Source: CAZSLO01 sp964608025
Lineage (GTDB): Bacteria; Chloroflexota; Dehalococcoidia; Lucifugimonadales; CAJWER01
NCBI GenBank assembly: GCA_964608025.1
Contig: CAZSLO010000023.1
Location: forward strand, 124,001-188,000
Reading direction: 5' to 3'
Length of the DNA stretch: 64,000 nt
Of this stretch, positions 8,771 to 16,904 are shown piece by piece. The notes beneath the pieces were generated by a model. The model searched no databases, was not told where the DNA came from, and saw only the letters and a program-made list of their open reading frames with translations. The translations under genes and the position numbers were made by a program. The stretch's first letter is position 1, and every line of letters starts with the position of its first letter.

Positions 8771-8798
8771 TTGACAAGCTATCTGGACGTAGTGTAAA
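8771..8798 (+). promoter_or_regulatory. promoter P2 of surface-protein gene
   Basis: TTGACA (8771-8776), 16-base spacer, TGTAAA (8793-8798). Predicted start near 8805, giving a leader of about 175 bases that includes the 35-codon ORF. Confidence 0.5.
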
Positions 8799-8837
8799 AA
8801 CATAGTGCTCGAAATATAGGAAGTTAGAGAGGCCTGC

Positions 8838-8945
8838 ATGGCGTGTGAAAGCGCCGATAGCAAAAGAGTAAAAAGGCCAACGTCGAACCTGGGATCATGG
8901 GAGTCCCGGGATTTCGTATGTAAACAAAGTCGAATCAAATCCTAA
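8838..8945 (+). CDS. possible 35-aa leader peptide
   Basis: A short ORF beginning MACESADSKRVKRP, preceded by AGAGG with 5-base spacing, ending 35 bases before the GTG of the large surface protein. It is not recognisably homologous to anything, and its only support is position and ribosome-binding site. It may be a chance ORF. Confidence 0.22.
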   Translation: MACESADSKRVKRPTSNLGSWESRDFVCKQSRIKS

Positions 8946-8980
8946 AGTAACGAAAATCGAGAGACATAAGGGGGTAGGCA

Positions 8981-11935
8981 GTGAAGCATCCAGTTAGAAT
9001 TCTGTCCATCATAGCGGCCTTAGGGTTGTTGGTGGCCATCTTTGCAACGGCTGAACCGGTTCAGGTTGAGGCTGCTGCAGTAACGGTGGCTGAAAACCAG
9101 GTTGAATGGGCCAATAACGATGGCACAGGCGCAAACATAACCCACGTCAAACCTGGGATCACGGCCCACTTCTATATAAGGGACGATGCTCTCCAGACGA
9201 CCAAGACAGGTACGGCCGAATTCGGGTCTTGGAATAGTGACACCGGTGCATACTTTTCGGCCACATACTTCAATATACCGACAGGTGGTGCCTCTACCAG
9301 AACACCAATAGGTCATGGAGTCGGACTAGGCGCAGCTTCGCTACGTACCGTAAACAGAGCGCTGTCTGCGATTGGATACGGTACTACCTTAGACGGACAG
9401 GCACTGGCTACGACTACAGCGACCTCATCGGCTGTTTACAACGCCAGTTCCACTCCTCTTACGGGAGCACCGACTCTAAAGGACAGTAACAACAACGACA
9501 TATTGGTAATGAGTTCCAATACAGCTAGGGGTACATTCCAGCTGGTTGGTTCAGGTGTGACAGCTACGAGTACGGCAACGTTCTCGTATCACGTTGTCGA
9601 CCAGTATCTGGGGACAGCCTCTGCATCCCGACGTGCCAAGGTGACCAGCACCTCTGACCCGTCAGGTGAATGGATTACTATCAACGAGGTAGACGGTGTT
9701 GGCCTGAGTGGTCAGTCATCAACCTCGACCGTGTTCCAAGGGACAATCGCTCTTTCTACCGATGCTGCCGTGCAAGGCACTAACAGTGACGGTATCTGGG
9801 TGAATGACGGGGACACGCTTACTACTACGTATTACAAATCTGACGGTACTGTTTTGGACTCCGACACGGTGAAGGTTGACAGTGTCAAGCCGTCCGTAAC
9901 AGGCATAACACCGGCAGATGGTACGGTAACGAATATTGCCAACCCGACAGTACAGTTTGATGTTACCGATACGAACTCCGGGATGGGAGCAACGCCAGCT
10001 TCAGTCATATCTCTAGGTATAGTATCGGCAGCAGGAGCGACCACCACGGTGGCAACCGCTGACATTTCCTACCAGGCTATCGCCGATGGATACCGAGCGA
10101 TCTTCGCTCAGGGTGTCGCATGGACGGAGGCGACAGGCAGTGGTGGGTACGCAGTAACAGACAGTACCGAATTCGACATGATTATCACGGCAACAGATGC
10201 TGCTGGTAACCAGGTCGTGGTTCAGCAAAACGACCTGAACTTGACCATTGACAAGACATTGCCGACCATTTCTTCCGCAGCAACCGGTGCGTTAGCGGTG
10301 ACAGTGACTTTCAGTGAGAAGATGGATGCAGCTACGATAGCCGCTGCCGACTTTACTGTGGCAGGAACTACCGTGTCTGCGGCCGAAATCCAGACCGATA
10401 CCACCAAGGTCAAGCTGACCATTGGAACGTTGGTCGCGGATGCCAAGCCTGAAGTTGCAATCAGCACCGTATCAGACGTGGCTGGCAACGTCATAACAGC
10501 CGCATCCAAGGTAACTGCAACTGACGGTGTGAAAGCTAGCCTCTCTGCCTCAGCGGTAGACAAGGATCTAGCTATCAAGGCCGACAAGATTAACGTAACT
10601 ACAACGATGGACGAGAAGATGGCGACTGGCTGGCCGAAGGCCCAGTTATCTGGACCGGTAGCAGGTAGGACAATAGCAGTTACCTCACCGACTCCTAACA
10701 ACTACAAGGCAGCCATTACTGTTAGCGCCGCCGAAACAACGGGTATCTACGGTTTGCTTATACAGGCCAAAGATCTGGGTGCTAATATAAGTAACAACGC
10801 TACCAAGGTATCGGCAGAGGTACTATCTACGGGTGTCGGGACAAAGATTCTGACTCTGGGTAAAGGCCCGATAGCGGATACCGACCTCGATGGTTCACTA
10901 ACAGATGAAATCACGCTTCTCAGGAATGGAACATCAACCCAGGCCGACTTCCCGACGATCACGGCTGTTGACGGAAGCGCGAGGACAGTGACCCTTAATT
11001 CCGTCGCGACGACCACCAGTAATATTTGGACAGCGACGTATCACTACATCGCAACAGAGACATATGAGGTGGACACGTCGGCACCGACGGTAACCTTCGA
11101 CCCTGCTGACGGCACGTCAGTGGCGAACCAGTCACCGTACGTTCGGTTAGTATTCGATGAAGACGAGTATCCTGGTGACAGCTATAAGACAGTCACCTTG
11201 ACCAAGGCGTCCTTGGTGCATCCGAGTGGAACTACTACCGATGCATTGGCTAGCTTCACGACTGCAGACAGCAAGGAATTCATCTGGGCAGCCACGGACC
11301 TTGCACTTGGTAAGTACGAGTTGACTGTGAGTGCCACGGACACGGCCGGCAATAAGCTGACCGATTCGAAGGGTACGTTCACGATCACCAAACGTACGAC
11401 TACCATTAACTTGAGGCCAGGTTGGAACCTGATTTCATTGCCTGACTCACCAGCAGCTGGTAAGACAGGGATCAACGATGTAATCACATCGACTCTGGTA
11501 GACATCGTACTTACCTACGATGCAGCAGCCTCGAACTGGTACAGGGCGACACGTCAGACAGATGGAACACTTGGACAGCCGGACAGCGCGCTAGAACTGA
11601 AGAATATTACGTCCGACAAGGCGTACTGGGTCCATTCGACAGGTGTGGTAGCGCTCAAGGTAGACGTTCCTGGACTGGCAGCTGGTGCAGCGGCACTTCC
11701 GCCTAGCTTCCCAGTAGTAGCTGGTTGGAACCTAGTTCCAGTAGCAACAACTGACCTTGCGGTAACGACAAGAGATGCAGACGACTACTTTAGCGGACTA
11801 TCCTGGTCTAGGTCGTATAGCTACGATAACCTGACCAACAAGTTCGTTGGACTGTTGCCAGCGACTTCCGATACCGTATCGGTAACAAAGGGATACTGGA
11901 TCTTTATTAAGACCGCAGGTACCTTAGTCCCATAG
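8981..11935 (+). CDS. large secreted S-layer-like protein with Ig-like and GWNL modules
   Basis: A 984-residue exported protein. The N-terminus (MKHPVRILSIIAALGLLVAI...VEA) is a Sec signal peptide, cleaved near residue 32. The body is Thr/Ser/Ala/Asp-rich with almost no Cys and looks like a string of beta-sandwich domains: PSVTGITPADGT near 304, an SbsA-type Ig-like domain with VTVTFSEKMDAATI near 435, and PTVTFDPADGTSV near 702. The C-terminus has two related modules, LRPGWNLISLP (about 811) and VVAGWNLVPV (about 912), each with a later YWV/YWI motif, typical of bacterial surface proteins. No membrane anchor is seen. GTG start with GGGGG upstream. Two promoters, a strong terminator and a richer GC/C-ending codon use than neighbours suggest high expression. 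Role as main surface-layer protein is inferred. Confidence 0.8.
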   Translation: MKHPVRILSIIAALGLLVAIFATAEPVQVEAAAVTVAENQVEWANNDGTGANITHVKPGITAHFYIRDDALQTTKTGTAEFGSWNSDTGAYFSATYFNIPTGGASTRTPIGHGVGLGAASLRTVNRALSAIGYGTTLDGQALATTTATSSAVYNASSTPLTGAPTLKDSNNNDILVMSSNTARGTFQLVGSGVTATSTATFSYHVVDQYLGTASASRRAKVTSTSDPSGEWITINEVDGVGLSGQSSTSTVFQGTIALSTDAAVQGTNSDGIWVNDGDTLTTTYYKSDGTVLDSDTVKVDSVKPSVTGITPADGTVTNIANPTVQFDVTDTNSGMGATPASVISLGIVSAAGATTTVATADISYQAIADGYRAIFAQGVAWTEATGSGGYAVTDSTEFDMIITATDAAGNQVVVQQNDLNLTIDKTLPTISSAATGALAVTVTFSEKMDAATIAAADFTVAGTTVSAAEIQTDTTKVKLTIGTLVADAKPEVAISTVSDVAGNVITAASKVTATDGVKASLSASAVDKDLAIKADKINVTTTMDEKMATGWPKAQLSGPVAGRTIAVTSPTPNNYKAAITVSAAETTGIYGLLIQAKDLGANISNNATKVSAEVLSTGVGTKILTLGKGPIADTDLDGSLTDEITLLRNGTSTQADFPTITAVDGSARTVTLNSVATTTSNIWTATYHYIATETYEVDTSAPTVTFDPADGTSVANQSPYVRLVFDEDEYPGDSYKTVTLTKASLVHPSGTTTDALASFTTADSKEFIWAATDLALGKYELTVSATDTAGNKLTDSKGTFTITKRTTTINLRPGWNLISLPDSPAAGKTGINDVITSTLVDIVLTYDAAASNWYRATRQTDGTLGQPDSALELKNITSDKAYWVHSTGVVALKVDVPGLAAGAAALPPSFPVVAGWNLVPVATTDLAVTTRDADDYFSGLSWSRSYSYDNLTNKFVGLLPATSDTVSVTKGYWIFIKTAGTLVP

Positions 11936-11962
11936 GCTTGTATCTAAGGTCAAACGAGTAAT

Positions 11963-12009
11963 GAAAAGCCTCCCTCCTCAATCAATGGGGAGGGAGGCTT
12001 ATTCGTTTA
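11963..12009 (+). terminator. strong hairpin terminator after surface-protein gene
   Basis: A perfect 12-bp GC-rich stem (11966-11977 with 11989-12000; AAGCCTCCCTCC / GGAGGGAGGCTT) and 11-base loop, then ATTCGTTTAG. The T run is weak but the stem is strong and lies 30 bases after the stop codon. Confidence 0.7.
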
Positions 12010-12023
12010 GGGAGTAAAAAGGC

Positions 12024-13289
12024 TTGATCCACTTTTTAAAGAGACTTGCTGTTGCATCAACCATTATATTGACGGTTGGTTTATTTATTGATCGAAACAG
12101 CTTTGTCTCAGCACAGGCAGCTCCACCTGTACCTTCGATATTCTCTGGACCTGCAAAAGCAGGGGGCCAAGGTGTACCAGACGGAATCCCAATTGTTGCC
12201 AGGATTGAGGATAAATACGAGTCAGAAGCTGTTCGAGTCACTGATGGTCAGTTCAGAGGATTGTTGGTGGGACCAACCGATTCAAAACTAGCGGGCAAAG
12301 TGATAACTTTTTGGTTGGATGGATCTGTCAAGGCCGATCAACAGGTGTACTTTATCCCATCAACGGTTAATCTTAACCTTTTCCTTACGTTTCCTAATTT
12401 GCCTATACCTACACCTACCCCTACACCCACCCCGACCCTGACACCGACTCCAACACCTATCACACCAACTGCCACACCGACACCGACACCGACACCATCA
12501 CCTATACCGACAGCAACATTAGTTCCTACACAAACTCCGACCCCGGAAAAAGCGCAACCAGCAGTCTACTCTGGTCAGATTATAGTTTCCGGAGGAAATG
12601 TGCCTGAAGGAGCGGAACTCAAAGCTATAATTGGATCTTACGAAACCTTTCCTGTAACGATATCCGGCACCACTTATACCAATTTAGTTGTGGCTCCTAA
12701 TGATCCATCGTTTATTGGGCAAACTATAGTGTTCTTGTTAAATGGAGTAGCTGCAACCCAAACCGAAACATATATCAGTGGTAATTTCGTCCAGAACTTT
12801 AACCTTATTTTTATCGGACTGGCGACTCCTACACCGACGGCGACAGCCACACCGACACCTTCATCTACTCCCACGATGACCCCAACAGCGACGGCGACAG
12901 CGACAGCGACGGCGACAGCGACACCAACTTTCACACCCACTGCAACGGCAACTGCGACACCAACACCTAGTCCAGTACCGTCGGCAACGCCGACACCAAC
13001 CTTAGTGCCTACGCCTATCCCTACGGCTACACCAACGGCTGTCCCTACTGCAATCCCTACTGCTACACCAATGCCTACAAAAGAACCTGAACCGACTCCT
13101 GAAGCGGTAATAACCAATCAACCGATCGGAACTTCTGTAGCGGAAGGCGACGAAACTAATGCCGAAAGCTCCAGTTGTGTTCCATTACCTTCAGTGTCAT
13201 TGGGTACCGGCTTGGTAAACACCTTGGTTCTTTTTGGTCCAATTGGATTGATAGCCGGCTATCGGAGTGCAAAGCGTCGACGGATTTGA
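12024..13289 (+). CDS. exported Thr/Pro-repeat surface protein with C-terminal membrane anchor
   Basis: A 421-residue protein. Residues 1-30 form a signal peptide ending FVSA. Two related beta-rich domains follow (about 38-126 and 180-266); both contain an IF/VYSG-type opening, a GxxVPxG segment and an AGKVITFWLDG or IGQTIVFLLNG strand, so they are probably internal duplicates. Each is followed by a Pro-Thr/Ala-Thr linker (about 127-176 and 267-352), likely extended and possibly glycosylated wall-spanning stalks. The end has a Cys (SSSCVPLP), a hydrophobic segment (VNTLVLFGPIGLIAG) and a basic tail KRRRI, the layout of a C-terminal sorting or anchoring signal. Start is TTG with GGAG 9 bases upstream. 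The 5' neighbour is the large surface protein, across a terminator. Confidence 0.78.
   Translation: MIHFLKRLAVASTIILTVGLFIDRNSFVSAQAAPPVPSIFSGPAKAGGQGVPDGIPIVARIEDKYESEAVRVTDGQFRGLLVGPTDSKLAGKVITFWLDGSVKADQQVYFIPSTVNLNLFLTFPNLPIPTPTPTPTPTLTPTPTPITPTATPTPTPTPSPIPTATLVPTQTPTPEKAQPAVYSGQIIVSGGNVPEGAELKAIIGSYETFPVTISGTTYTNLVVAPNDPSFIGQTIVFLLNGVAATQTETYISGNFVQNFNLIFIGLATPTPTATATPTPSSTPTMTPTATATATATATATPTFTPTATATATPTPSPVPSATPTPTLVPTPIPTATPTAVPTAIPTATPMPTKEPEPTPEAVITNQPIGTSVAEGDETNAESSSCVPLPSVSLGTGLVNTLVLFGPIGLIAGYRSAKRRRI
12402..12551 (+). repeat. Pro-Thr codon repeat tract 1
   Basis: Imperfect reiteration of six-base CCNACN units (Pro-Thr) within the surface-protein gene. Synonymous codons vary, so the tract looks selected at the protein level rather than being a fresh slippage product. 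Confidence 0.7.
12826..13085 (+). repeat. Pro-Thr / Ala-Thr codon repeat tract 2
   Basis: A longer low-complexity tract; around 12890-12930 it becomes nearly pure GCGACA/GCGACG hexamers encoding Ala-Thr, a place where slipped-strand length change in six-base steps would stay in frame. Confidence 0.7.
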
Positions 13290-13439
13290 CCTCCGTAATC
13301 TCGAATTAATCCCTCTTGAACTGGTAACGCCACGTCCACCGATTAAGCGATCCTTGTTATCCTTCAACGGATCTTGAGATCTGGAACTTTTTGGGCTTAA
13401 CTAAACAACTAACCCGTGATCTTTTAGAAATGGTTCTAG

Positions 13440-13480
13440 TTGACATCACGGAAAACACGGTGCTAAATTCACCGTATAAA
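13440..13480 (+). promoter_or_regulatory. hrcA promoter with overlapping operator-like inverted repeats
   Basis: TTGACA (13440-13445), 18-base spacer, TAAATT (13464-13469); TATAAA at 13475 is an alternative -10. An exact inverted repeat ACGGTG-N7-CACCGT (13457-13462, 13470-13475) overlaps the -10. A wider repeat CCGTGAT (13414-13420) / ATCACGG (13445-13451) surrounds the -35. The half-site GGTGCTAA (13459-13466) resembles the right arm of the classical CIRCE operator (GAGTGCTAA), with a poor left arm over the -35. Autoregulation by HrcA is likely but the operator would be divergent. Confidence 0.5.
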
Positions 13481-13521
13481 AAACTAGATCCAAGGTTTTG
13501 CTAGATCACAAAGAATCAGAG

Positions 13522-14544
13522 ATGCTTACAGACAGATCAACAAACATTCTTAATTTAATTGTGGACGATTACATTAATTCCGGCGCGCCGATCTCTTCTC
13601 AAACCCTCGTACACACTCATGGTCTTGGAATAAGTTCGGCTACTATAAGGAATGAAGTGGCTGTTCTTGAACAAGGCGGATATATAAAACGTCCTCATAC
13701 TTCAGCAGGTAGCGTGCCGTTAGAAAAAGGATACAGAATTTATGTTGAAACTTCTGATCCAACAAATGACGATATAGAATTGTCGGTCCGGCGGTCTATT
13801 AAAAATAGCCTTGTAGAAGTGGAAAGAGATATTGATGAATGGACAGAAGTGGCATCAGCCCTACTAGCAGGCCTTGTTAATAGCATGGCGATAGTCACGT
13901 TCCCGAAGGCAGCAGAATCTCGTGTCAGAACAATCCAGCTGGTAAGGCTCCAGGAATTCTTAACTCTTCTTATAGTAGTTCTTAATGAATCGAAGCTGAG
14001 ACGTCAACTCGTACCCCTTAAAAACCGTCTCGCAGATAGTGAGTTGGACAGGTCGGCTAATAGAATTGTCGAAATGGTACGTGGATGTACTTGGAATGAA
14101 ATTGATACGGAACGGGCGAGTCTCACCGTGCTTGAAGAAGAAATATTGGATTCAATTACGGAAATCCTTCGGGAGGAAGACAGAACTAACAAAGCCGATC
14201 ACTACATGGATGGGCTTAGAAATCTCTTTTCACAGCCCGAATTCGCTGATAATGCAGCTGTAGCTGGTTTTGTAGAAGGGATAGAAGATGGCAGCTTGGC
14301 GCAGTCAATACTACATCAAACTCCGGATTCGGCCGTTGTTAAAGTCGTGATAGGTCATGAAAATCAAGATGATCTACTTCAACCCATGGGCGTGGTAATA
14401 GGAAGGTATGGTGTTCCAGGGGAAATCGCCGGTTCTATTGCAGCTGTTGGTCCTGTCAGAATGCAATATAAGAAAGCAATCTCTAGTATCGAATTAATGT
14501 CGGATGTTATGAGCGAACTTGTCGGGAGCGTCAGCGGTACATAG
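13522..14544 (+). CDS. hrcA: heat-inducible transcription repressor HrcA
   Basis: Repressor of class I heat-shock genes; the GroE chaperonin normally keeps it active. The N-terminal winged helix reads LTDRSTNILNLIVDDYINSG, then SSATIRNEVAVLEQGGYI and PHTSAGSVPLEKGYR; the central GAF-like and C-terminal dimerisation parts follow to SGT. About 340 residues, normal for the family. I prefer ATG at 13522 because MLTDR matches the usual N-terminus; TTG at 13498 is an upstream alternative with AAGG nearby. The grpE and dnaK genes that usually follow are missing here; dnaJ comes next. Confidence 0.93.
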   Translation: MLTDRSTNILNLIVDDYINSGAPISSQTLVHTHGLGISSATIRNEVAVLEQGGYIKRPHTSAGSVPLEKGYRIYVETSDPTNDDIELSVRRSIKNSLVEVERDIDEWTEVASALLAGLVNSMAIVTFPKAAESRVRTIQLVRLQEFLTLLIVVLNESKLRRQLVPLKNRLADSELDRSANRIVEMVRGCTWNEIDTERASLTVLEEEILDSITEILREEDRTNKADHYMDGLRNLFSQPEFADNAAVAGFVEGIEDGSLAQSILHQTPDSAVVKVVIGHENQDDLLQPMGVVIGRYGVPGEIAGSIAAVGPVRMQYKKAISSIELMSDVMSELVGSVSGT

Positions 14545-14720
14545 GTAGTACAGTTAGTATCAAGAAATTTTGCTAAACCACCCTGATCTGTGTGAAAATT
14601 CTTGTTAATCCAGATAAGTTTTATTCGAAGGCCAGAATTTCCATAAAGATCCTGAAAATAAGGACTTTTGTTGTAGGTTTGGGGCCTTTGAAAAACCAAA
14701 TCTGTACGATTTCTTGGCCA

Positions 14721-14731
14721 CACCGTATAAT
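14721..14731 (+). promoter_or_regulatory. candidate dnaJ promoter -10 region
   Basis: CACCG followed by a consensus TATAAT (14726-14731), 39 bases before the dnaJ ATG. No good -35 is seen. The decamer CACCGTATAA is identical to the sequence at 13470-13479 in the hrcA promoter. Confidence 0.38.
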
Positions 14732-14769
14732 TTGAAGTTGATCCTTGATCCTTGGGAATTGGGAAATAA

Positions 14770-15900
14770 ATGACCACTCAAAAAAGAGATTACTACGAGG
14801 TACTTGGTGTATCGAGTAGTGCTTCAGATGAAGAAATACGTAAAGCGTTCAGGAAGCTCGCCCTTGAGTATCACCCTGATCGTAATAAGGATCCGGATGC
14901 GGTAGACCGATTCAAAGAGGTAAACGAGGCTTATCAAGTCCTAACAGACTCAGAAAAACGATCCAGATATGATAGATTAGGCCATGCTGGTGTTGACACG
15001 AGTGGAACCACAGGATTCGAAGGCTTTGAGAATTTTGGAGGATTTGGAGATATATTCGATGCTTTTTTTGGCGGAACGGGATCATCACGATCCCGTTCCC
15101 ACCCAAGGGCAGCTGACCTTCATTATTCTCTAACGATCGATTTCGAAGAAGCTGCCTTTGGTGTTGAAAAAGAGTACGAAATCAATCGTACTGAGATATG
15201 CGAGGGATGTAAGGGTACACGAAGTGAACCTGGTAGCAAACCTATCTCATGCTTAAATTGTGGAGGAACTGGGCAAGTACAAAGAGCTTCCCAGAGTGTT
15301 TTCGGGCAATTCATGCAAGTTTCCACGTGTGGTCGGTGTAAAGGTGAAGGCCGGGTTATCACCGATCCATGTTTGCAGTGTAAAGGGATTGGTACCGAAG
15401 CCCGTACTCATAAGATCGCGATTGCAGTTCCCCCCGGAGTGGAGACAGGTATCCAGATAAGATTGACTGGAGAAGGTGAAGCGGGTATAGAGGGAAGTAA
15501 GCCAGGTGATGTATACGTAGCGATAAATGTTAAAAAACATTCTCTATTTGATAGGATTGGAAATGATGTAATCAGCTCACAACACATCAACATTGCGCAG
15601 GCGGCTATGGGTGCAAAGATAAGTATCCCTACCCTTGAAAGTCTTGCCGATCTGGATATACCGGCTGGTACGCAGACGGGGGATGTATTGAAACTCGATG
15701 GTGTGGGCATCCCGCATTTGAATAATGAGAATCGGCGAGGGGATCATCTTGTTACTATTATCGTAGACGTACCTCGTTCATTGACTGAACGGCAGCGGGA
15801 ACTTCTAGTAGAGTTAGGAGAGAGCCTTGAACCCAATACTGATGAGGTTGACCCTAGCTGGTTCGATAGATTCAAGAGCTCACTAGGCGGCGCTGAATAA
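14770..15900 (+). CDS. dnaJ: chaperone DnaJ (Hsp40, type I)
   Basis: Co-chaperone that delivers substrates to DnaK and stimulates its ATPase. All type I parts are present in 376 residues: J domain (about 4-70) with YHPDRNK, Gly/Phe-rich linker (FEGFENFGGFGDIF), zinc domain with four CxxCxG-type repeats (CEGCKG, CLNCGG, CGRCKG, CLQCKG, about 144-207), and the C-terminal substrate-binding domain. DnaK and GrpE are not encoded nearby. A hairpin lies just after the stop codon, and prmA follows 78 bases on. Confidence 0.97.
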   Translation: MTTQKRDYYEVLGVSSSASDEEIRKAFRKLALEYHPDRNKDPDAVDRFKEVNEAYQVLTDSEKRSRYDRLGHAGVDTSGTTGFEGFENFGGFGDIFDAFFGGTGSSRSRSHPRAADLHYSLTIDFEEAAFGVEKEYEINRTEICEGCKGTRSEPGSKPISCLNCGGTGQVQRASQSVFGQFMQVSTCGRCKGEGRVITDPCLQCKGIGTEARTHKIAIAVPPGVETGIQIRLTGEGEAGIEGSKPGDVYVAINVKKHSLFDRIGNDVISSQHINIAQAAMGAKISIPTLESLADLDIPAGTQTGDVLKLDGVGIPHLNNENRRGDHLVTIIVDVPRSLTERQRELLVELGESLEPNTDEVDPSWFDRFKSSLGGAE

Positions 15901-15903
15901 GGC

Positions 15904-15934
15904 AAAGCCAGTGGGTAAAAAAACTGGCTTTAGC
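15904..15934 (+). terminator. candidate terminator after dnaJ
   Basis: A 9-bp stem AAAGCCAGT / ACTGGCTTT (15904-15912, 15923-15931) with a 10-base A-rich loop. Only three Ts follow, so termination may be partial, leaving prmA and rsmE partly cotranscribed. Confidence 0.42.
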
Positions 15935-15978
15935 TTATTCGGACCAGTCCTGCAGTTTCCATATTAAGGTATTAGGCT

Positions 15979-16899
15979 TTGTCCATGAAATGGTTAGAAC
16001 TAACTGTTGAGGCCACTAGGGAATTTGCGGAACCACTTACAGCGGTTTTTCTTAAATATGGCCATGCTGGAGTTGCGGTAGAGGAGCAAGGGGGATTCAA
16101 TCCGGATGAAGGGGAACAACCACCAGAAAACACTTTAGTTAAGATAATGACCTATCTCCCATTGGACAAAACCACCAAATCTCGTGAGAACGGGATTGAT
16201 GTAGGGGTAAAACTCTTGTCCCAGATTGGTCCAGTATCTCCACTTACAAGGCGTGAAGTAGACGAGGCTGATTGGGAACATGCATGGAAAGAGCATTTCC
16301 ATGTTCTCCGGGTAGGGACAAGAATAGTAATTGTTCCCACTTGGCGTGAATATACCTCTGGCCCCGGTGATATTATTGTAAAGTTGGACCCGGGTATGGC
16401 CTTTGGCACAGGTCATCATCCTACCACTGCTATGTGTTTGGCTATTCTCGATGAACTTTTACTTCCAGGATGTGCCGTTTTGGATGTTGGTTGTGGATCA
16501 GGAATTCTTTCCATAGCTTCGGCAAAGCTTGGTGCAAAAGAGGTGATAGGCCTAGATATAGATACGGTTGCAGTGAAAGTTGCCAAAACCAATGTCAAAC
16601 AAAACAATGTTTCCGATGTCGTCTTGGTACGGCGTGGAACTCTACCATTACCGCGTACCCGACCTAGTGGATATGACTTCGTGGTAGCCAATATATCAGC
16701 CGTGGTTATAGAACAATTGGCTGGAGAGATGGTAAAGGCTTTACGGCCAGGCGGGACTATACTTATATCGGGGTTATTGGTAGAGAAGATTAGACAGGTA
16801 TTGGATCGGTTCGAAGAGTTTGGATTCTCTGTATGCCGCCAAGAAATTGATGGAGATTGGGCTGCGGTTAGCTTGATGCAAGGTCCCGGCACGATTTAA
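15979..16899 (+). CDS. prmA: ribosomal protein L11 methyltransferase
   Basis: SAM-dependent methyltransferase that trimethylates ribosomal protein L11. The N-terminal substrate-recognition domain (KWLELTVEA) is followed by the class I Rossmann fold with LDVGCGSGILSIASAKLG (about 168-185) and the family segment DPGMAFGTGHHPTT (about 136-149). About 306 residues. Two starts are possible: TTG at 15979 with AAGGT at suitable distance, or ATG at 15985, which gives the more usual MKWLE. Placement beside dnaJ and rsmE is common in bacteria. Confidence 0.93.
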   Translation: MSMKWLELTVEATREFAEPLTAVFLKYGHAGVAVEEQGGFNPDEGEQPPENTLVKIMTYLPLDKTTKSRENGIDVGVKLLSQIGPVSPLTRREVDEADWEHAWKEHFHVLRVGTRIVIVPTWREYTSGPGDIIVKLDPGMAFGTGHHPTTAMCLAILDELLLPGCAVLDVGCGSGILSIASAKLGAKEVIGLDIDTVAVKVAKTNVKQNNVSDVVLVRRGTLPLPRTRPSGYDFVVANISAVVIEQLAGEMVKALRPGGTILISGLLVEKIRQVLDRFEEFGFSVCRQEIDGDWAAVSLMQGPGTI

Positions 16900-16904
16900 G
16901 AACG

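Larger units (their letters stand above)
8557..8980 (+). other. intergenic leader of the large surface-protein gene
   Basis: This 424-base stretch holds two promoter candidates (8633 and 8771), a 35-codon ORF with its own ribosome-binding site (8838-8945), and a hairpin in which CCTGGGA pairs with TCCCGGG around 8888-8910. A short sequence in it (AACCTGGGATCA) recurs about 260 bases later inside the coding region. The layout suggests strong, possibly regulated expression of the downstream protein. Confidence 0.5.

Noticed and set aside
10222..11505. Long minus-strand ORFs opposite the 984-aa surface protein
   Set aside because: Antisense to a strongly supported gene with signal peptide and domains; they arise from its low stop-codon density.
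12402..13085. Regular repeats considered as a possible CRISPR array
   Set aside because: Unit length is six bases, in frame with Pro/Ala-Thr codons, without spacers; no cas genes nearby.
12674..13117. Minus-strand ORF rich in Val, Gly and Ala opposite the surface-protein stalk
   Set aside because: It is the mirror of the Pro-Thr codon repeats; its composition follows from the repeat and it has no start signal or homology.
14645..14659. 15-mer AAAGATCCTGAAAAT shared with 43103-43117
   Set aside because: Both lie in gene-free DNA, but one such match is expected by chance in 64 kb and flanks do not match.
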